Positions 7,479-13,549 of a stretch of 14,067 nucleotides of DNA are shown here, in pieces. The stretch spans positions 7,479-21,545 of the forward strand of contig FR880139.1 in the NCBI GenBank assembly GCA_000435195.1, written 5' to 3'. This stretch comes from Clostridium sp. CAG:169 (GTDB lineage Bacteria > Bacillota > Clostridia > Oscillospirales > Ruminococcaceae). The translations under genes were made by a program, and so were the position numbers. The number at the start of each line of letters is the position of its first letter. Position 1 is the stretch's first letter. The notes under the pieces were generated by a model. That model did not search any database, was not told the origin of the DNA, and worked only from the letters and a program-made list of their open reading frames with translations.

Positions 7479-7507
7479 ATTTTATCACAAGAAAAATAAA
7501 ATTTCGA
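7479..7507 (-). promoter_or_regulatory. Promoter of the surface-protein gene
   Basis: On the minus strand: TCGAAA (7507-7502), 17-bp spacer, TAAAAT (7484-7479), with TGA extended -10. The expected transcript start is near 7472, giving a leader of only 20-30 nt. Confidence 0.5.
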
Positions 7508-7545
7508 CACCCTTTGCGCTGTTTTTTTAAATTTTCTTCCTGCGA

Positions 7546-7588
7546 AGAACAAAAAACACGCCACCATTTCAAAAAAGGCAGCGTGTTT
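7546..7588 (-). terminator. Terminator of the radical SAM gene
   Basis: 12-bp stem (7588-7577 with 7565-7554, two G-U pairs), 11-nt loop, then a run of T on the minus strand. It starts 8 bp past the stop codon and ends before the next gene's promoter. Confidence 0.85.
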
Positions 7589-7595
7589 TTCACTT

Positions 7596-8447
7596 TTAAC
7601 TGAGCAGACGGTTGATAACCCGCAGCATCGAATCCTTTGCATCGGGCAGATAGCCCTGGATGGTCAGCGCATCCATCACGGTGGTATCCATAAAGTAGGT
7701 ATCCAATGTCAGCGATTCCAGCAGCAGCCTCTCCTCAAACAGGATGTCCCGGTTGCTCATGGGGACAAACTCTCCTTTTTTGACCATCTTTTCCAAAGGA
7801 GTGTCCTCCCATATCTTCAGCTTGAGCGCCCAGACACATTTGGGGTGGATCCGGTTGAGCAGGTTGGCAGTTTCGATCGCGTGCAGGTTGCGGTAGTTCT
7901 TGCCGCCCAGACCGAGGATGATGGTGATAAAATATCCAATCTCTGCCCGGTCGAGCATCTTGAAGGCTTGCAGCATCTCAAAGGAGGTGACACCCTTGTT
8001 CATCCACAGCAGAATGGGGTCGCTGCCCGATTCCACACCGATGTGCAGGTCGCTCAGTCCCATTTCGCGCAGCTGCCGCAGCTCCTCCGGCGTTTTGCGC
8101 AGGACATCGTCGATGCGGGCATACATGGCAAATTCCCTGACGTTGGGCATAAAGGTTTTTGTAAGGGCGAAAATCTGGCTCAGCTGCTCAAAGCTCAGGC
8201 AAAAAGCGTTTTCGCCCAGCAGGAACAGTCGGGTCTTCTCCGGCTCCAACCGCCCGAGCATCCGCAGGTTCCACTCGATTTTTGCCATCGAATGGACCTG
8301 GAATCGGTCTTTGGCAAAGTCGCAGAACAGGCACTTTCCCCAGCTGCATCCGAGCGCGACCTCCAGGCAGGCACAGTTTTCCTCCTGCGGCGGTCGATAG
8401 ATCTCCTCATGGGTGTAGATGGAAGCATAGATTTCTTCTCTTGTCAT
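7596..8447 (-). CDS. Radical SAM protein (uncharacterised clostridial type)
   Basis: Cytoplasmic iron-sulfur enzyme that cleaves S-adenosylmethionine to start radical chemistry; the substrate is unknown. It has 283 residues. The cluster motif is GCSWGKCLFC (Cys34, Cys39, Cys42), a CX4CX2C spacing instead of the classic CX3CX2C; I recall similar GCSHNKCTFC motifs in clostridial radical SAM proteins of the COG1032-like group. Other family blocks: ARIDDVLRKTPEELRQL, GLSDLHIGVESGSDPILLWM then NKGVT, and GYFITIILGLGG. There is no B12-binding or auxiliary-cluster domain. The start is ATG 8447, with AAGGAGG 6 nt upstream; the frame is open further to 8516 but that part carries no conserved sequence and overlaps the likely promoter. 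It is transcribed divergently from the first degV-type gene. Confidence 0.88.
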   Translation of the reverse strand: MTREEIYASIYTHEEIYRPPQEENCACLEVALGCSWGKCLFCDFAKDRFQVHSMAKIEWNLRMLGRLEPEKTRLFLLGENAFCLSFEQLSQIFALTKTFMPNVREFAMYARIDDVLRKTPEELRQLREMGLSDLHIGVESGSDPILLWMNKGVTSFEMLQAFKMLDRAEIGYFITIILGLGGKNYRNLHAIETANLLNRIHPKCVWALKLKIWEDTPLEKMVKKGEFVPMSNRDILFEERLLLESLTLDTYFMDTTVMDALTIQGYLPDAKDSMLRVINRLLS

Positions 8448-8478
8448 ATCGTTCCTCCTTCCGGTTGCTTTTACCATC

Positions 8479-8484
8479 AGTATA
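8479..8484 (-). promoter_or_regulatory. Extended -10 for the radical SAM gene
   Basis: TGC-TATACT on the minus strand, about 32 bp upstream of the ATG. I see no good -35 at normal spacing, so this rests on the extended -10 alone. Confidence 0.4.
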
Positions 8485-8558
8485 GCAGAAAACCCTTCAA
8501 AAGAAAATGGGAGCAAAGGAATGTGTGAACAAAAAATCCATAAATTAACAGAAAAGAA

Positions 8559-8587
8559 TTGAAAGAGACTTTGGGGTGGGGTATAAT
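8559..8587 (+). promoter_or_regulatory. Promoter of the first DegV-family gene
   Basis: TTGAAA (8559-8564), 17-bp spacer, TATAAT (8582-8587). Expected start near 8594, leader about 33 nt. Confidence 0.78.
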
Positions 8588-8626
8588 AGACAGGTATAAA
8601 ATCTACTGCGAGAGGAGAAGTGTCCT

Positions 8627-9502
8627 ATGGCAGAATATATGATTTCTACCGATACTTCCTGTGATTTCCCTTATGAATATGTACAGCAGCATCAGCTTCC
8701 GCTGGTGACCCTGTTTTATAGCATTGATGATGTAATGGGACCGGATGGCTCGCCTACACTGGAGAACCTGAAATCCTTTTACAATAAAATGCGTCAGGGC
8801 GCGCCGACCAAAACCCAGCAGGCAAGCATTGAAGATACAGAAAAGCTTTTCCGCACTATTTTATCCAAAGGGGTAGACCTTTTGCACATCGCCTTTTCCT
8901 CTGGATTGAGCGGGACTGCCAACGCTGCCCGTCTGGCGGCGGAAACCCTCAAAGAGGAATTCCCGGACAGAAAAATCATGGTGGTTGATTCCTTGTGCGC
9001 TTCGATGGGACAGGGTCTGCTGGTTGATTCCGCCATCCGCATGAAGGAAGCGGGAAAGAGTATCGAAGAGGTCGCACAGTGGCTTGAGGAAAACATCCCG
9101 CACCTGTGCCACCTGTTCACCGTTGAGGACTTAAAGTATCTGCAAAGAGGCGGCAGAATCTCCAAGACTACGGCTCTGGTGGGCACAATGATTGGCATCA
9201 AGCCGGTGCTGCACGTGGATGACGAGGGCAAACTGGTTCCGCTGGCAAAGGTACGCGGCAGAAAGCAGTCGCTTCAGGCATTGGTGGACCGCATGGAACA
9301 GCAGATTGGCAGCTACCGCGACAGCAAGCAGCGCATCTTCATCAGCCACGGAGACTGTGAGGAAGATGCCCGCTATGTGGCAGAGCTGGTCAAACAACGC
9401 TTTGGCTATGAGGACTTTATGATTAGCTTTATCGGACCTACTATTGGTTCCCATGCGGGTCCGGGAACAGTAGCGCTTTTCTTTATGGGAGAAAAACGCT
9501 AG
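8627..9502 (+). CDS. DegV family (FakB-type) fatty-acid-binding protein 1
   Basis: Cytoplasmic protein of the DegV family, whose members (FakB) bind a fatty acid and present it to the kinase FakA for phosphorylation on the way to phospholipids. It has 291 residues, normal length. Ligand-site and fold motifs: TKTQQ (61-65), SSGLSGT (91-97), RGGR (174-177), GIKP (190-193), VRGRKQ (209-214), SHGD (240-243), and SHAGPGT (275-281). ATG 8627 follows AGAGGAG by 9 nt. No FakA (DhaL/DegV-kinase) gene is in the window. It aligns without gaps over all 291 positions to the next gene with about 49% identity (hand count 144/291), so the two are paralogues in tandem. Confidence 0.94.
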   Translation: MAEYMISTDTSCDFPYEYVQQHQLPLVTLFYSIDDVMGPDGSPTLENLKSFYNKMRQGAPTKTQQASIEDTEKLFRTILSKGVDLLHIAFSSGLSGTANAARLAAETLKEEFPDRKIMVVDSLCASMGQGLLVDSAIRMKEAGKSIEEVAQWLEENIPHLCHLFTVEDLKYLQRGGRISKTTALVGTMIGIKPVLHVDDEGKLVPLAKVRGRKQSLQALVDRMEQQIGSYRDSKQRIFISHGDCEEDARYVAELVKQRFGYEDFMISFIGPTIGSHAGPGTVALFFMGEKR

Positions 9503-9557
9503 ATACAGCAGGATTCTGTCTATAATCCCCATATTTTGTTTTTGAAAACTGTGCAAT

Positions 9558-9601
9558 AAGAAGAAGGTGTAACTTTAGTTACATCTTCTTCTTGCTTTTT
9601 C
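9558..9601 (+). terminator. Terminator between the two DegV-family genes
   Basis: 16-bp stem (9558-9573 with 9578-9593, one G-U), TTTA loop, followed by GCTTTTT. The two paralogues are therefore likely transcribed separately. Confidence 0.85.
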
Positions 9602-9632
9602 GGGAGTTTTACGGTAAGATATACGATATAAT
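9592..9632 (+). promoter_or_regulatory. Probable promoter region of the second DegV-family gene
   Basis: Two overlapping possibilities: a perfect -10 TATAAT at 9627-9632 with no good -35, or TTGCTT (9592-9597), 17-bp spacer, TAAGAT (9615-9620). A promoter is expected here because a strong terminator precedes it. Confidence 0.4.
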
Positions 9633-9673
9633 GTCGTTTAAAAAAACACTTTAGGAATCAAGGAGCAGGAATC

Positions 9674-10549
9674 ATGGCAGAATATGTAATCACCACCGAG
9701 AATGCGGCAGATTTGCCGGAAAGCTTTGTAAAGGAAAATGAGATCGGCGTGCTTTCGCTGTATTATACCATCGACGGGGTTACCTATGGACCGGGACACG
9801 AGCCGCAGATGAGCGCGGAGGATTTTTATGCAAAAATGCGTGCAGGCATGATGCCGAAGACCCAGCAGGTCAACCTGGATCAGGCGATGGAAACCTTCCG
9901 CAGCTACCTGAAACAGGGCAAGGACATCCTTCATCTTGCGTTGACCTCCGCAGTCAGCGGCAGCTGTAACAGCGCGATGATGGCAGCCAGAGAACTCAAG
10001 GAAGAATTTCCCGAGCGCACCATCACCGTCATCGACACCCTTGTCGGTACTCTTGCGCAGGGAATGTTGGTGGAGCGGGCAGTCCGCATGAAAAAAGCAG
10101 GAAAGACACTCGAGCAGGCAGCACAGTGGATTCGGGATGCAGTTCCGCACACCTGCCTGTATGCAACCGTAGATGACTTGAAGCATCTTTACCGCGGCGG
10201 AAGGGTCTCCAAAACCAGTGCGTTTTTGGGAAGTGCCATCGGCATCAAACCCATTTTGAAGCTGAATGAGACCGGTAATCTGGTTCCATGCGCAAAGGTG
10301 CGCGGCAGAAAGCAGTCGATTCAGACTCTGGTGAAGCAGATGGAGGAACATATTGGCAGCTTTCTGAAAGAAAATGATACCGTATACATCAGCCATGGAG
10401 ATTGTCTGGAAGAGGCAAATTATCTGGCTCAACTGATTAAAGAGCGACTGGGAATTGCGAAAACCATGATTAGCCACATCGGTCCGGTCATCGGCTCTCA
10501 TGCAGGTCCCGGTGCTCTTGCTTTATCCTTTTTGGGAGAAAACAAGTAA
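9674..10549 (+). CDS. DegV family (FakB-type) fatty-acid-binding protein 2
   Basis: Second DegV/FakB-type protein, also 291 residues. It matches its upstream neighbour without gaps, with PKTQQ at 61-65, TSAVSGS at 91-97 (Ser and Gly kept, flanks changed), RGGR at 174-177, GIKPIL, VRGRKQ at 209-214, SHGD at 240-243 and SHAGPG at 275-280. Residues lining the lipid site differ from copy 1 (for example ASMGQG against GTLAQG at 125-130), consistent with different fatty-acid preference, as reported for FakB1 and FakB2 in Staphylococcus aureus. The start is ATG 9674, with AAGGAG 8 nt upstream. The two genes are probably independent transcription units, given the terminator between them. Confidence 0.94.
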   Translation: MAEYVITTENAADLPESFVKENEIGVLSLYYTIDGVTYGPGHEPQMSAEDFYAKMRAGMMPKTQQVNLDQAMETFRSYLKQGKDILHLALTSAVSGSCNSAMMAARELKEEFPERTITVIDTLVGTLAQGMLVERAVRMKKAGKTLEQAAQWIRDAVPHTCLYATVDDLKHLYRGGRVSKTSAFLGSAIGIKPILKLNETGNLVPCAKVRGRKQSIQTLVKQMEEHIGSFLKENDTVYISHGDCLEEANYLAQLIKERLGIAKTMISHIGPVIGSHAGPGALALSFLGENK

Positions 10550-10590
10550 AAAAGCAAGATAACAACAGATAAGCAGGCAAAACGGACGAT

Positions 10591-10640
10591 ATTCGGTAAA
10601 AATGGATAAATTAAACCAAATTTAACCGAATTTTAAAAAA
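10591..10640 (+). terminator. Weak hairpin after the second DegV-family gene
   Basis: ATTCGGT (10591-10597) pairs with ACCGAAT (10625-10631), with an inner TAAATT/AATTTA stem, followed by TTT and then A-rich sequence. It is AT-rich and has a short T-run, so it is a doubtful terminator. Confidence 0.3.
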
Positions 10641-10646
10641 TAAGGC

Positions 10647-10675
10647 TTGCCATCGGACCGGAAGGCGGTTATAAT
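10647..10675 (+). promoter_or_regulatory. Promoter of the mgtE leader transcript
   Basis: TTGCCA (10647-10652), 17-bp spacer, TATAAT (10670-10675). Transcription should start near 10682, about 270 nt before the mgtE start codon. The RNA would open with a small AAGAG-GAAA-CTCTT hairpin (10686-10699) carrying a GNRA-type loop. Confidence 0.78.
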
Positions 10676-10723
10676 ATAAACGGTAAAGAGGAAACTCTTG
10701 AATCTTTGAAAGGAGGAAGGAAC

Positions 10724-10846
10724 GTGGAAGATCGCAGTAGAAGTACAAAGAAAACCCGGCGCGATTTTTGCCATCATGAGAATCATCGAATGGAAGACCC
10801 TCCTCCTGCCCGCTTGGACAGATTTTGGAGCGGCTTGTTCTGTTGA
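10724..10846 (+). CDS. Putative 40-aa leader peptide upstream of mgtE
   Basis: Small ORF with GTG start, preceded at 3-9 nt by AAAGGAGGAAGG, one of the best ribosome sites in the window. It encodes 40 residues: a basic first half (DRSRSTKKTRRDF), a His-rich middle (CHHENHR), then MEDPPPARLDRFWSGLFC and TGA. The stretch Met-Glu-Asp-Pro-Pro-Pro is encoded from an internal ATG at 10790 (weak GAGA ribosome site 8 nt upstream), which would give an 18-residue peptide. That peptide resembles MgtL of enterobacteria (MEPDPTPLPRRR...), the Mg2+-responsive leader of mgtA, in its acidic-proline start. An intrinsic terminator follows the stop by 20 nt. I infer a regulatory leader peptide; translation is not proven and homology to MgtL is not claimed. 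Confidence 0.55.
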   Translation: MEDRSRSTKKTRRDFCHHENHRMEDPPPARLDRFWSGLFC

Positions 10847-10870
10847 CCGTATGATTGCAAAAATCGGCGC
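10759..10870 (+). promoter_or_regulatory. Candidate antiterminator pairing in the mgtE leader
   Basis: GCGCGATTTTTGC (10759-10771, inside codons 12-16 of the leader ORF) is complementary to GCAAAAATCGGCGC (10857-10870), 13 base pairs with one bulged G. The last GCGC of the downstream segment is also the first four bases of the terminator's 5' stem (10867-10874). The two structures therefore exclude each other. A ribosome finishing the leader ORF (stop at 10844-10846) would cover the start of the downstream segment; one stalled or lost near the Pro codons would leave both segments free. Confidence 0.5.
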
Positions 10871-10937
10871 ACAGTCTTTGTACTGTGCGCTTTTGTTTGG
10901 GCTTGTACTTTGCTATCCCTTAAAAATGACAGTATAA
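10776..10937 (+). CDS. Possible second, overlapping 53-aa ORF in the mgtE leader
   Basis: ATG 10776 opens a 53-codon frame overlapping the leader ORF in another frame. It reads through the terminator hairpin and stops at TAA 10935-10937, whose last base begins the mgtE ribosome site; mgtE starts 13 nt further on. The product would begin MRIIEWKTLLLPAWTDFGAA and carry one hydrophobic segment (about SLYCALLFGLVLCYPL). The frame is open back to 10710 without a standard start codon. ATG 10776 lacks a ribosome site. It could be a coupling ORF whose translation keeps the terminator open, the remnant of a small gene frameshifted at its start (GTGG-AAG), or chance. Confidence 0.25.
   Translation: MRIIEWKTLLLPAWTDFGAACSVDRMIAKIGAQSLYCALLFGLVLCYPLKMTV
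10867..10897 (+). terminator. Intrinsic terminator (attenuator) ahead of mgtE
   Basis: Perfect 9-bp GC-rich stem GCGCACAGT (10867-10875) with ACTGTGCGC (10882-10890), 6-nt loop, then TTTTGTTT. It lies between the leader ORF and mgtE, 54 bp upstream of the mgtE ATG and downstream of the only good promoter, so it should limit mgtE transcription unless relieved. Confidence 0.78.
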
Positions 10938-10950
10938 GGAGGAGCTTACA

Positions 10951-11748
10951 ATGAAAAAAATGATCTTTGCAGCAGCGATTGCACAGGAAAAAAGAAATGA
11001 TATGCCAACCCAGGGCATGAACACCTTGGCAAGAGAGAGGGATTATCAGGCAATCAGCGAACGCCTGAGCCGGATGGAGCCGCAACAGGCAGCTCGTTGG
11101 CTGTCCCTTCAGGAAGAAGAGCTTCGCTTTGCGGTAGCCTGCAAGATGCAGCCGCAGCAGGCAGAGCAGATTTTCCGTTGCCAGCAGGAACAGACAACAC
11201 AGGGAGGCTACCTGCACACAGGGGCTTTTACCTTGGCAAAAAACAGAATCTTCTGGCTGATGGCACTGATGGTATCCGGCATGATTACCGGAAGCATCCT
11301 GGCAAAATATGAAAGTGCCTTTGCCGCTGTACCAATGCTGGTCACCTTTATTCCAATGCTGACCGATACGGGTGGCAACGCCGGTTCGCAGAGCAGCACC
11401 ATGGTGATTCGCGCAATGGCGACCGGAGAGGTGCATTTCCGTGACCTGTTTGCTGTTCTGTGGAAAGAAATCCGTGTGGGTGTGCTGGCAGGTGCAGTGC
11501 TCAGCGCAGTCAATTTTCTGCGTCTGTTGCTGACCACTCCCCATTCGGCAGAGATTGCCCTGACCGTTTCGCTGGCGATGTTTTTGACGGTTGTGATGGC
11601 AAAGACCATCGGTTCTCTGCTCCCGTTGGTAGCAGGTTTGGTCAAATGCGACCCTGCCATTATGGCAGCACCGCTGATTACCACCATCGTGGATGCATTT
11701 GCACTGATTATGTATTTTAAAATTGCTCAGCTGGTGCTGGGTCTGTAA
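10951..11748 (+). CDS. mgtE: Short MgtE-type Mg2+ transporter lacking CBS domains
   Basis: Membrane channel/transporter for Mg2+ of the MgtE (SLC41-like) family. The transmembrane domain (~98-265, five helices) is complete: AAVPMLVTFIPML then TDTGGNAGSQSST (to residue 150), MVIRAMATGEV, DPAIMAAPLITTIVDAF. Asp248 in the last helix lies where the pore Asp432 of Thermus thermophilus MgtE is expected (my position estimate). The protein has only 265 residues against the usual ~450. Residues ~30-75 (ERDYQAISERLSRMEPQQAA and AVACKMQPQQAEQIF) look like a remnant of the N-terminal helical domain, and no CBS pair, which gates the channel by Mg2+, is visible. ATG 10951 follows AAGGAGGAG by 6 nt. Control probably lies in the leader upstream. 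Other divalent ions cannot be excluded. Confidence 0.88.
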   Translation: MKKMIFAAAIAQEKRNDMPTQGMNTLARERDYQAISERLSRMEPQQAARWLSLQEEELRFAVACKMQPQQAEQIFRCQQEQTTQGGYLHTGAFTLAKNRIFWLMALMVSGMITGSILAKYESAFAAVPMLVTFIPMLTDTGGNAGSQSSTMVIRAMATGEVHFRDLFAVLWKEIRVGVLAGAVLSAVNFLRLLLTTPHSAEIALTVSLAMFLTVVMAKTIGSLLPLVAGLVKCDPAIMAAPLITTIVDAFALIMYFKIAQLVLGL

Positions 11749-11752
11749 TGGA

Positions 11753-11797
11753 ATCATGGGTAACGCTTTGAACAAAAGCGTTACCCATGATTTGCTT
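11753..11797 (+). terminator. Long hairpin terminator after mgtE
   Basis: Perfect 17-bp stem (11753-11769 with 11775-11791) and 5-nt loop, 4 bp past the mgtE stop. The following T-run is interrupted (TTGCTTTG), so termination may be partial. Confidence 0.7.
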
Positions 11798-11918
11798 TGT
11801 GCAGGAGAAAGGATTGAAATTGAGCAAAAGTTTTGCATGAAACTTGTAAAATCGGTAGAAAAAGAAAAAAAGTGGTGGATAGAAGGAAGTAAAATTGCAA
11901 AAAGACCCTGTTAATCGA

Positions 11919-11947
11919 TTGTCAAGCAGGAGGTAAGGTGATATAAT
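11919..11947 (+). promoter_or_regulatory. Promoter of the oxidoreductase gene
   Basis: TTGTCA (11919-11924), 17-bp spacer, TATAAT (11942-11947) with TGA extended -10. Predicted start near 11954. The stretch 11798-11918 is AT-rich with no gene I can support. Confidence 0.8.
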
Positions 11948-11974
11948 AGGTTAATTAAGAGGAGATTTTTTTTA

Positions 11975-12002
11975 GCTGCCTGCACAGATGTTGTCCGGCA
12001 GC
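11975..12002 (+). other. Small hairpin in the oxidoreductase leader
   Basis: GCTGCC (11975-11980) pairs with GGCAGC (11997-12002) around a 16-nt loop, between the promoter and the ribosome site. It has no T-run after it. It may be incidental or a binding site; I cannot match it to a known riboswitch. Confidence 0.3.
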
Positions 12003-12026
12003 GAAACGGTAAGGAGGAATTGCAAA

Positions 12027-13316
12027 ATGGAAAAGGTGATTACGATTGCAGTAGCGGGATACGGACTGCGTGGACAGTGCTATTCCCAGTACACATTGGA
12101 GCATCCAGATACCATGAAGGTGGTTGCAGTGGCGGACATCGTCCGTGAAAAGGTGGATGCGGCAAAACAACTGTTCAATCTGCCGGAGCAGATGTGCTTT
12201 GACAGCGCCGAGCAGATGCTCGAACAGCCAAAGCTGGCGGATTTGATGTTTATCTGCACCCAGGACAGACAGCACGTTCCGATGGCGCTGGCAGCTTTGG
12301 AAAAGGGCTACCATGTTCTGTTGGAAAAACCGATTTCGCCGGAGCTGTCCGAATGTATCGAATTGCAGAAAAAAGCGCACGAGAAAAACAGGGTGGTCAC
12401 CGTCTGCCATGTTCTGCGTTACAGCCCGTTCTACCAGACCGTCAAGCAGATTATGGACAGCGGCAAGTTGGGAGAAATCCGCAACATCTCTGCCCATGAG
12501 GACGTCGGTTACTTCCATCAGGCGCACAGCTTTGTCCGCGGTAACTGGAGAAATTCTGAGGAAACCAGCCCAATGATTCTGGCAAAGAGCTGCCACGACA
12601 TGGACCTGTTGCAGTGGCTGATGGGGCAGCGCTGCGAGTACATCAGCTCCTATGGCTCTCTGAGCCACTTCCGTGCCGACAAAGCGCCGGAAGGTGCGAC
12701 CGAGTACTGCTTGGGCGGCTGCAAGTGCAAGGACGAATGTCCTTACGATGCGGAGAAAATCTACATTACCAACAAAAAGACCGGCGTGCGGGACAACCAC
12801 GGCGGCTGGCCATGCAACGCTTTGTGCGTAGACCCGACCGAGGAAAATGTCTATGAAGCCATCAAGACCGGTCCGTACGGACGTTGTGTTTACCATTGTG
12901 ATAACGATGTAGTAGACCACGAGGTAGTGGATATGGAGTTTGAAAACGGTGCAACCGCAGTCTTCACCATGACTGCTTTCACCAAGAATACCCGCCGCAC
13001 CATCCGCGTGATGGGTACCCTCGGGGAGCTGGAGGGCGATTCGGTCAAGGGAACCATTGAGGTCAAACCTTTTAACAGCGACGAGGTCGAAACCATCGAT
13101 GTTTCCAAACAGCTGATTGGTCATGTCGGTCACGCGGGAGGAGACACCCGTTTGGTGGACAACATCATTGACATTCTGCGAAAGGATGACCTGGAGCACA
13201 ACCTGACCTCCATCGACGCTTCGGTACACAGCCATGTGATGGCGCTGGCAGCCGAGGAATCCAGAGTCAACCACGGAAAGAGCATCTCCATCCGTGAGTT
13301 TGAAAGCAAGTTCTAG
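12027..13316 (+). CDS. Gfo/Idh/MocA-family NAD(P)-dependent oxidoreductase with Cys cluster
   Basis: Cytoplasmic dehydrogenase of the glucose-fructose oxidoreductase/inositol dehydrogenase family, acting on a sugar, inositol or derivative; the exact substrate is not readable. It has 429 residues. N-terminal Rossmann domain with GYGLRG (11-16) for the dinucleotide, ADIVREK (acid at 37, after strand 2), EKPIS (100-104), and the C-terminal alpha/beta domain with KSCHDMDLL (187-195), holding the likely catalytic His/Asp. An insert at ~228-291 has eight cysteines (228, 232, 234, 238, 263, 267, 287, 291), with GGCKCKDECPYDAEKIY in its first part. Similar C...CPYSA stretches are known to me in a subgroup of this family. 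ATG 12027 follows AAGGAGG by 9 nt. The next gene, a DeoR-type sugar regulator, fits a carbohydrate theme but has its own promoter. Confidence 0.9.
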   Translation: MEKVITIAVAGYGLRGQCYSQYTLEHPDTMKVVAVADIVREKVDAAKQLFNLPEQMCFDSAEQMLEQPKLADLMFICTQDRQHVPMALAALEKGYHVLLEKPISPELSECIELQKKAHEKNRVVTVCHVLRYSPFYQTVKQIMDSGKLGEIRNISAHEDVGYFHQAHSFVRGNWRNSEETSPMILAKSCHDMDLLQWLMGQRCEYISSYGSLSHFRADKAPEGATEYCLGGCKCKDECPYDAEKIYITNKKTGVRDNHGGWPCNALCVDPTEENVYEAIKTGPYGRCVYHCDNDVVDHEVVDMEFENGATAVFTMTAFTKNTRRTIRVMGTLGELEGDSVKGTIEVKPFNSDEVETIDVSKQLIGHVGHAGGDTRLVDNIIDILRKDDLEHNLTSIDASVHSHVMALAAEESRVNHGKSISIREFESKF

Positions 13317-13347
13317 GTTGTTTTCGTTTTAAGATTATTACCCACAG

Positions 13348-13400
13348 AAAGGCACAGTTTTCCCATGCAGCAATCGCTGAGAGCTGTGCCTTTTTCTTTT
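13348..13400 (+). terminator. Terminator after the oxidoreductase gene
   Basis: AAAGGCACAG (13348-13357) pairs with CTGTGCCTTT (13384-13393), 10 bp, around a 26-nt loop that itself has a small CAGC-AATC-GCTG stem, followed by TTCTTTT. Confidence 0.8.
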
Positions 13401-13442
13401 CTGCCCTTTTGTCCCTTATCCTCGGTAAGAGAGACAAGGAAA

Positions 13443-13458
13443 CAATCAAATTCAATCA
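13443..13458 (-). promoter_or_regulatory. Distal inverted copy of the TGATTG repeat
   Basis: Read on the minus strand: TGATTG-AATT-TGATTG. It matches TGATTG-AAAA-TGATTG at 13570-13585 at 14 of 16 positions but in opposite orientation and 111 bp away. This could be a second operator for looping. The rest of 13401-13549 is AT-rich and without genes. Confidence 0.4.
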
Positions 13459-13549
13459 ACAAAATCATTTCAATGAGCAAAACAAATGGCGAAAACAGAG
13501 GAAAACTCTGATTCGGTCAAATTATACGAGAAAAAAGGAAAAATGTTAT

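Noticed and set aside
8448..8516. N-terminal extension of the radical SAM protein
   Set aside because: AAGGAGG sits just before ATG 8447, and the extension overlaps the likely -10 box and lacks conserved residues.
10682..10950. M-box (ykoK) Mg2+ riboswitch upstream of mgtE
   Set aside because: This is the expected element for a Firmicute mgtE, but I do not see the conserved GGTGAGGCTCC-type core. By eye only; a covariance-model search would decide.
11723..11914. Small plus-strand ORF after mgtE
   Set aside because: It overlaps the mgtE end and the terminator hairpin, has no ribosome site, and its product is low-complexity Lys/Glu-rich sequence.
11955..13274. 439-codon minus-strand ORF opposite the oxidoreductase gene
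   Set aside because: The plus-strand frame carries unmistakable Gfo/Idh/MocA motifs, a promoter and a ribosome site; the minus-strand frame has none of these.
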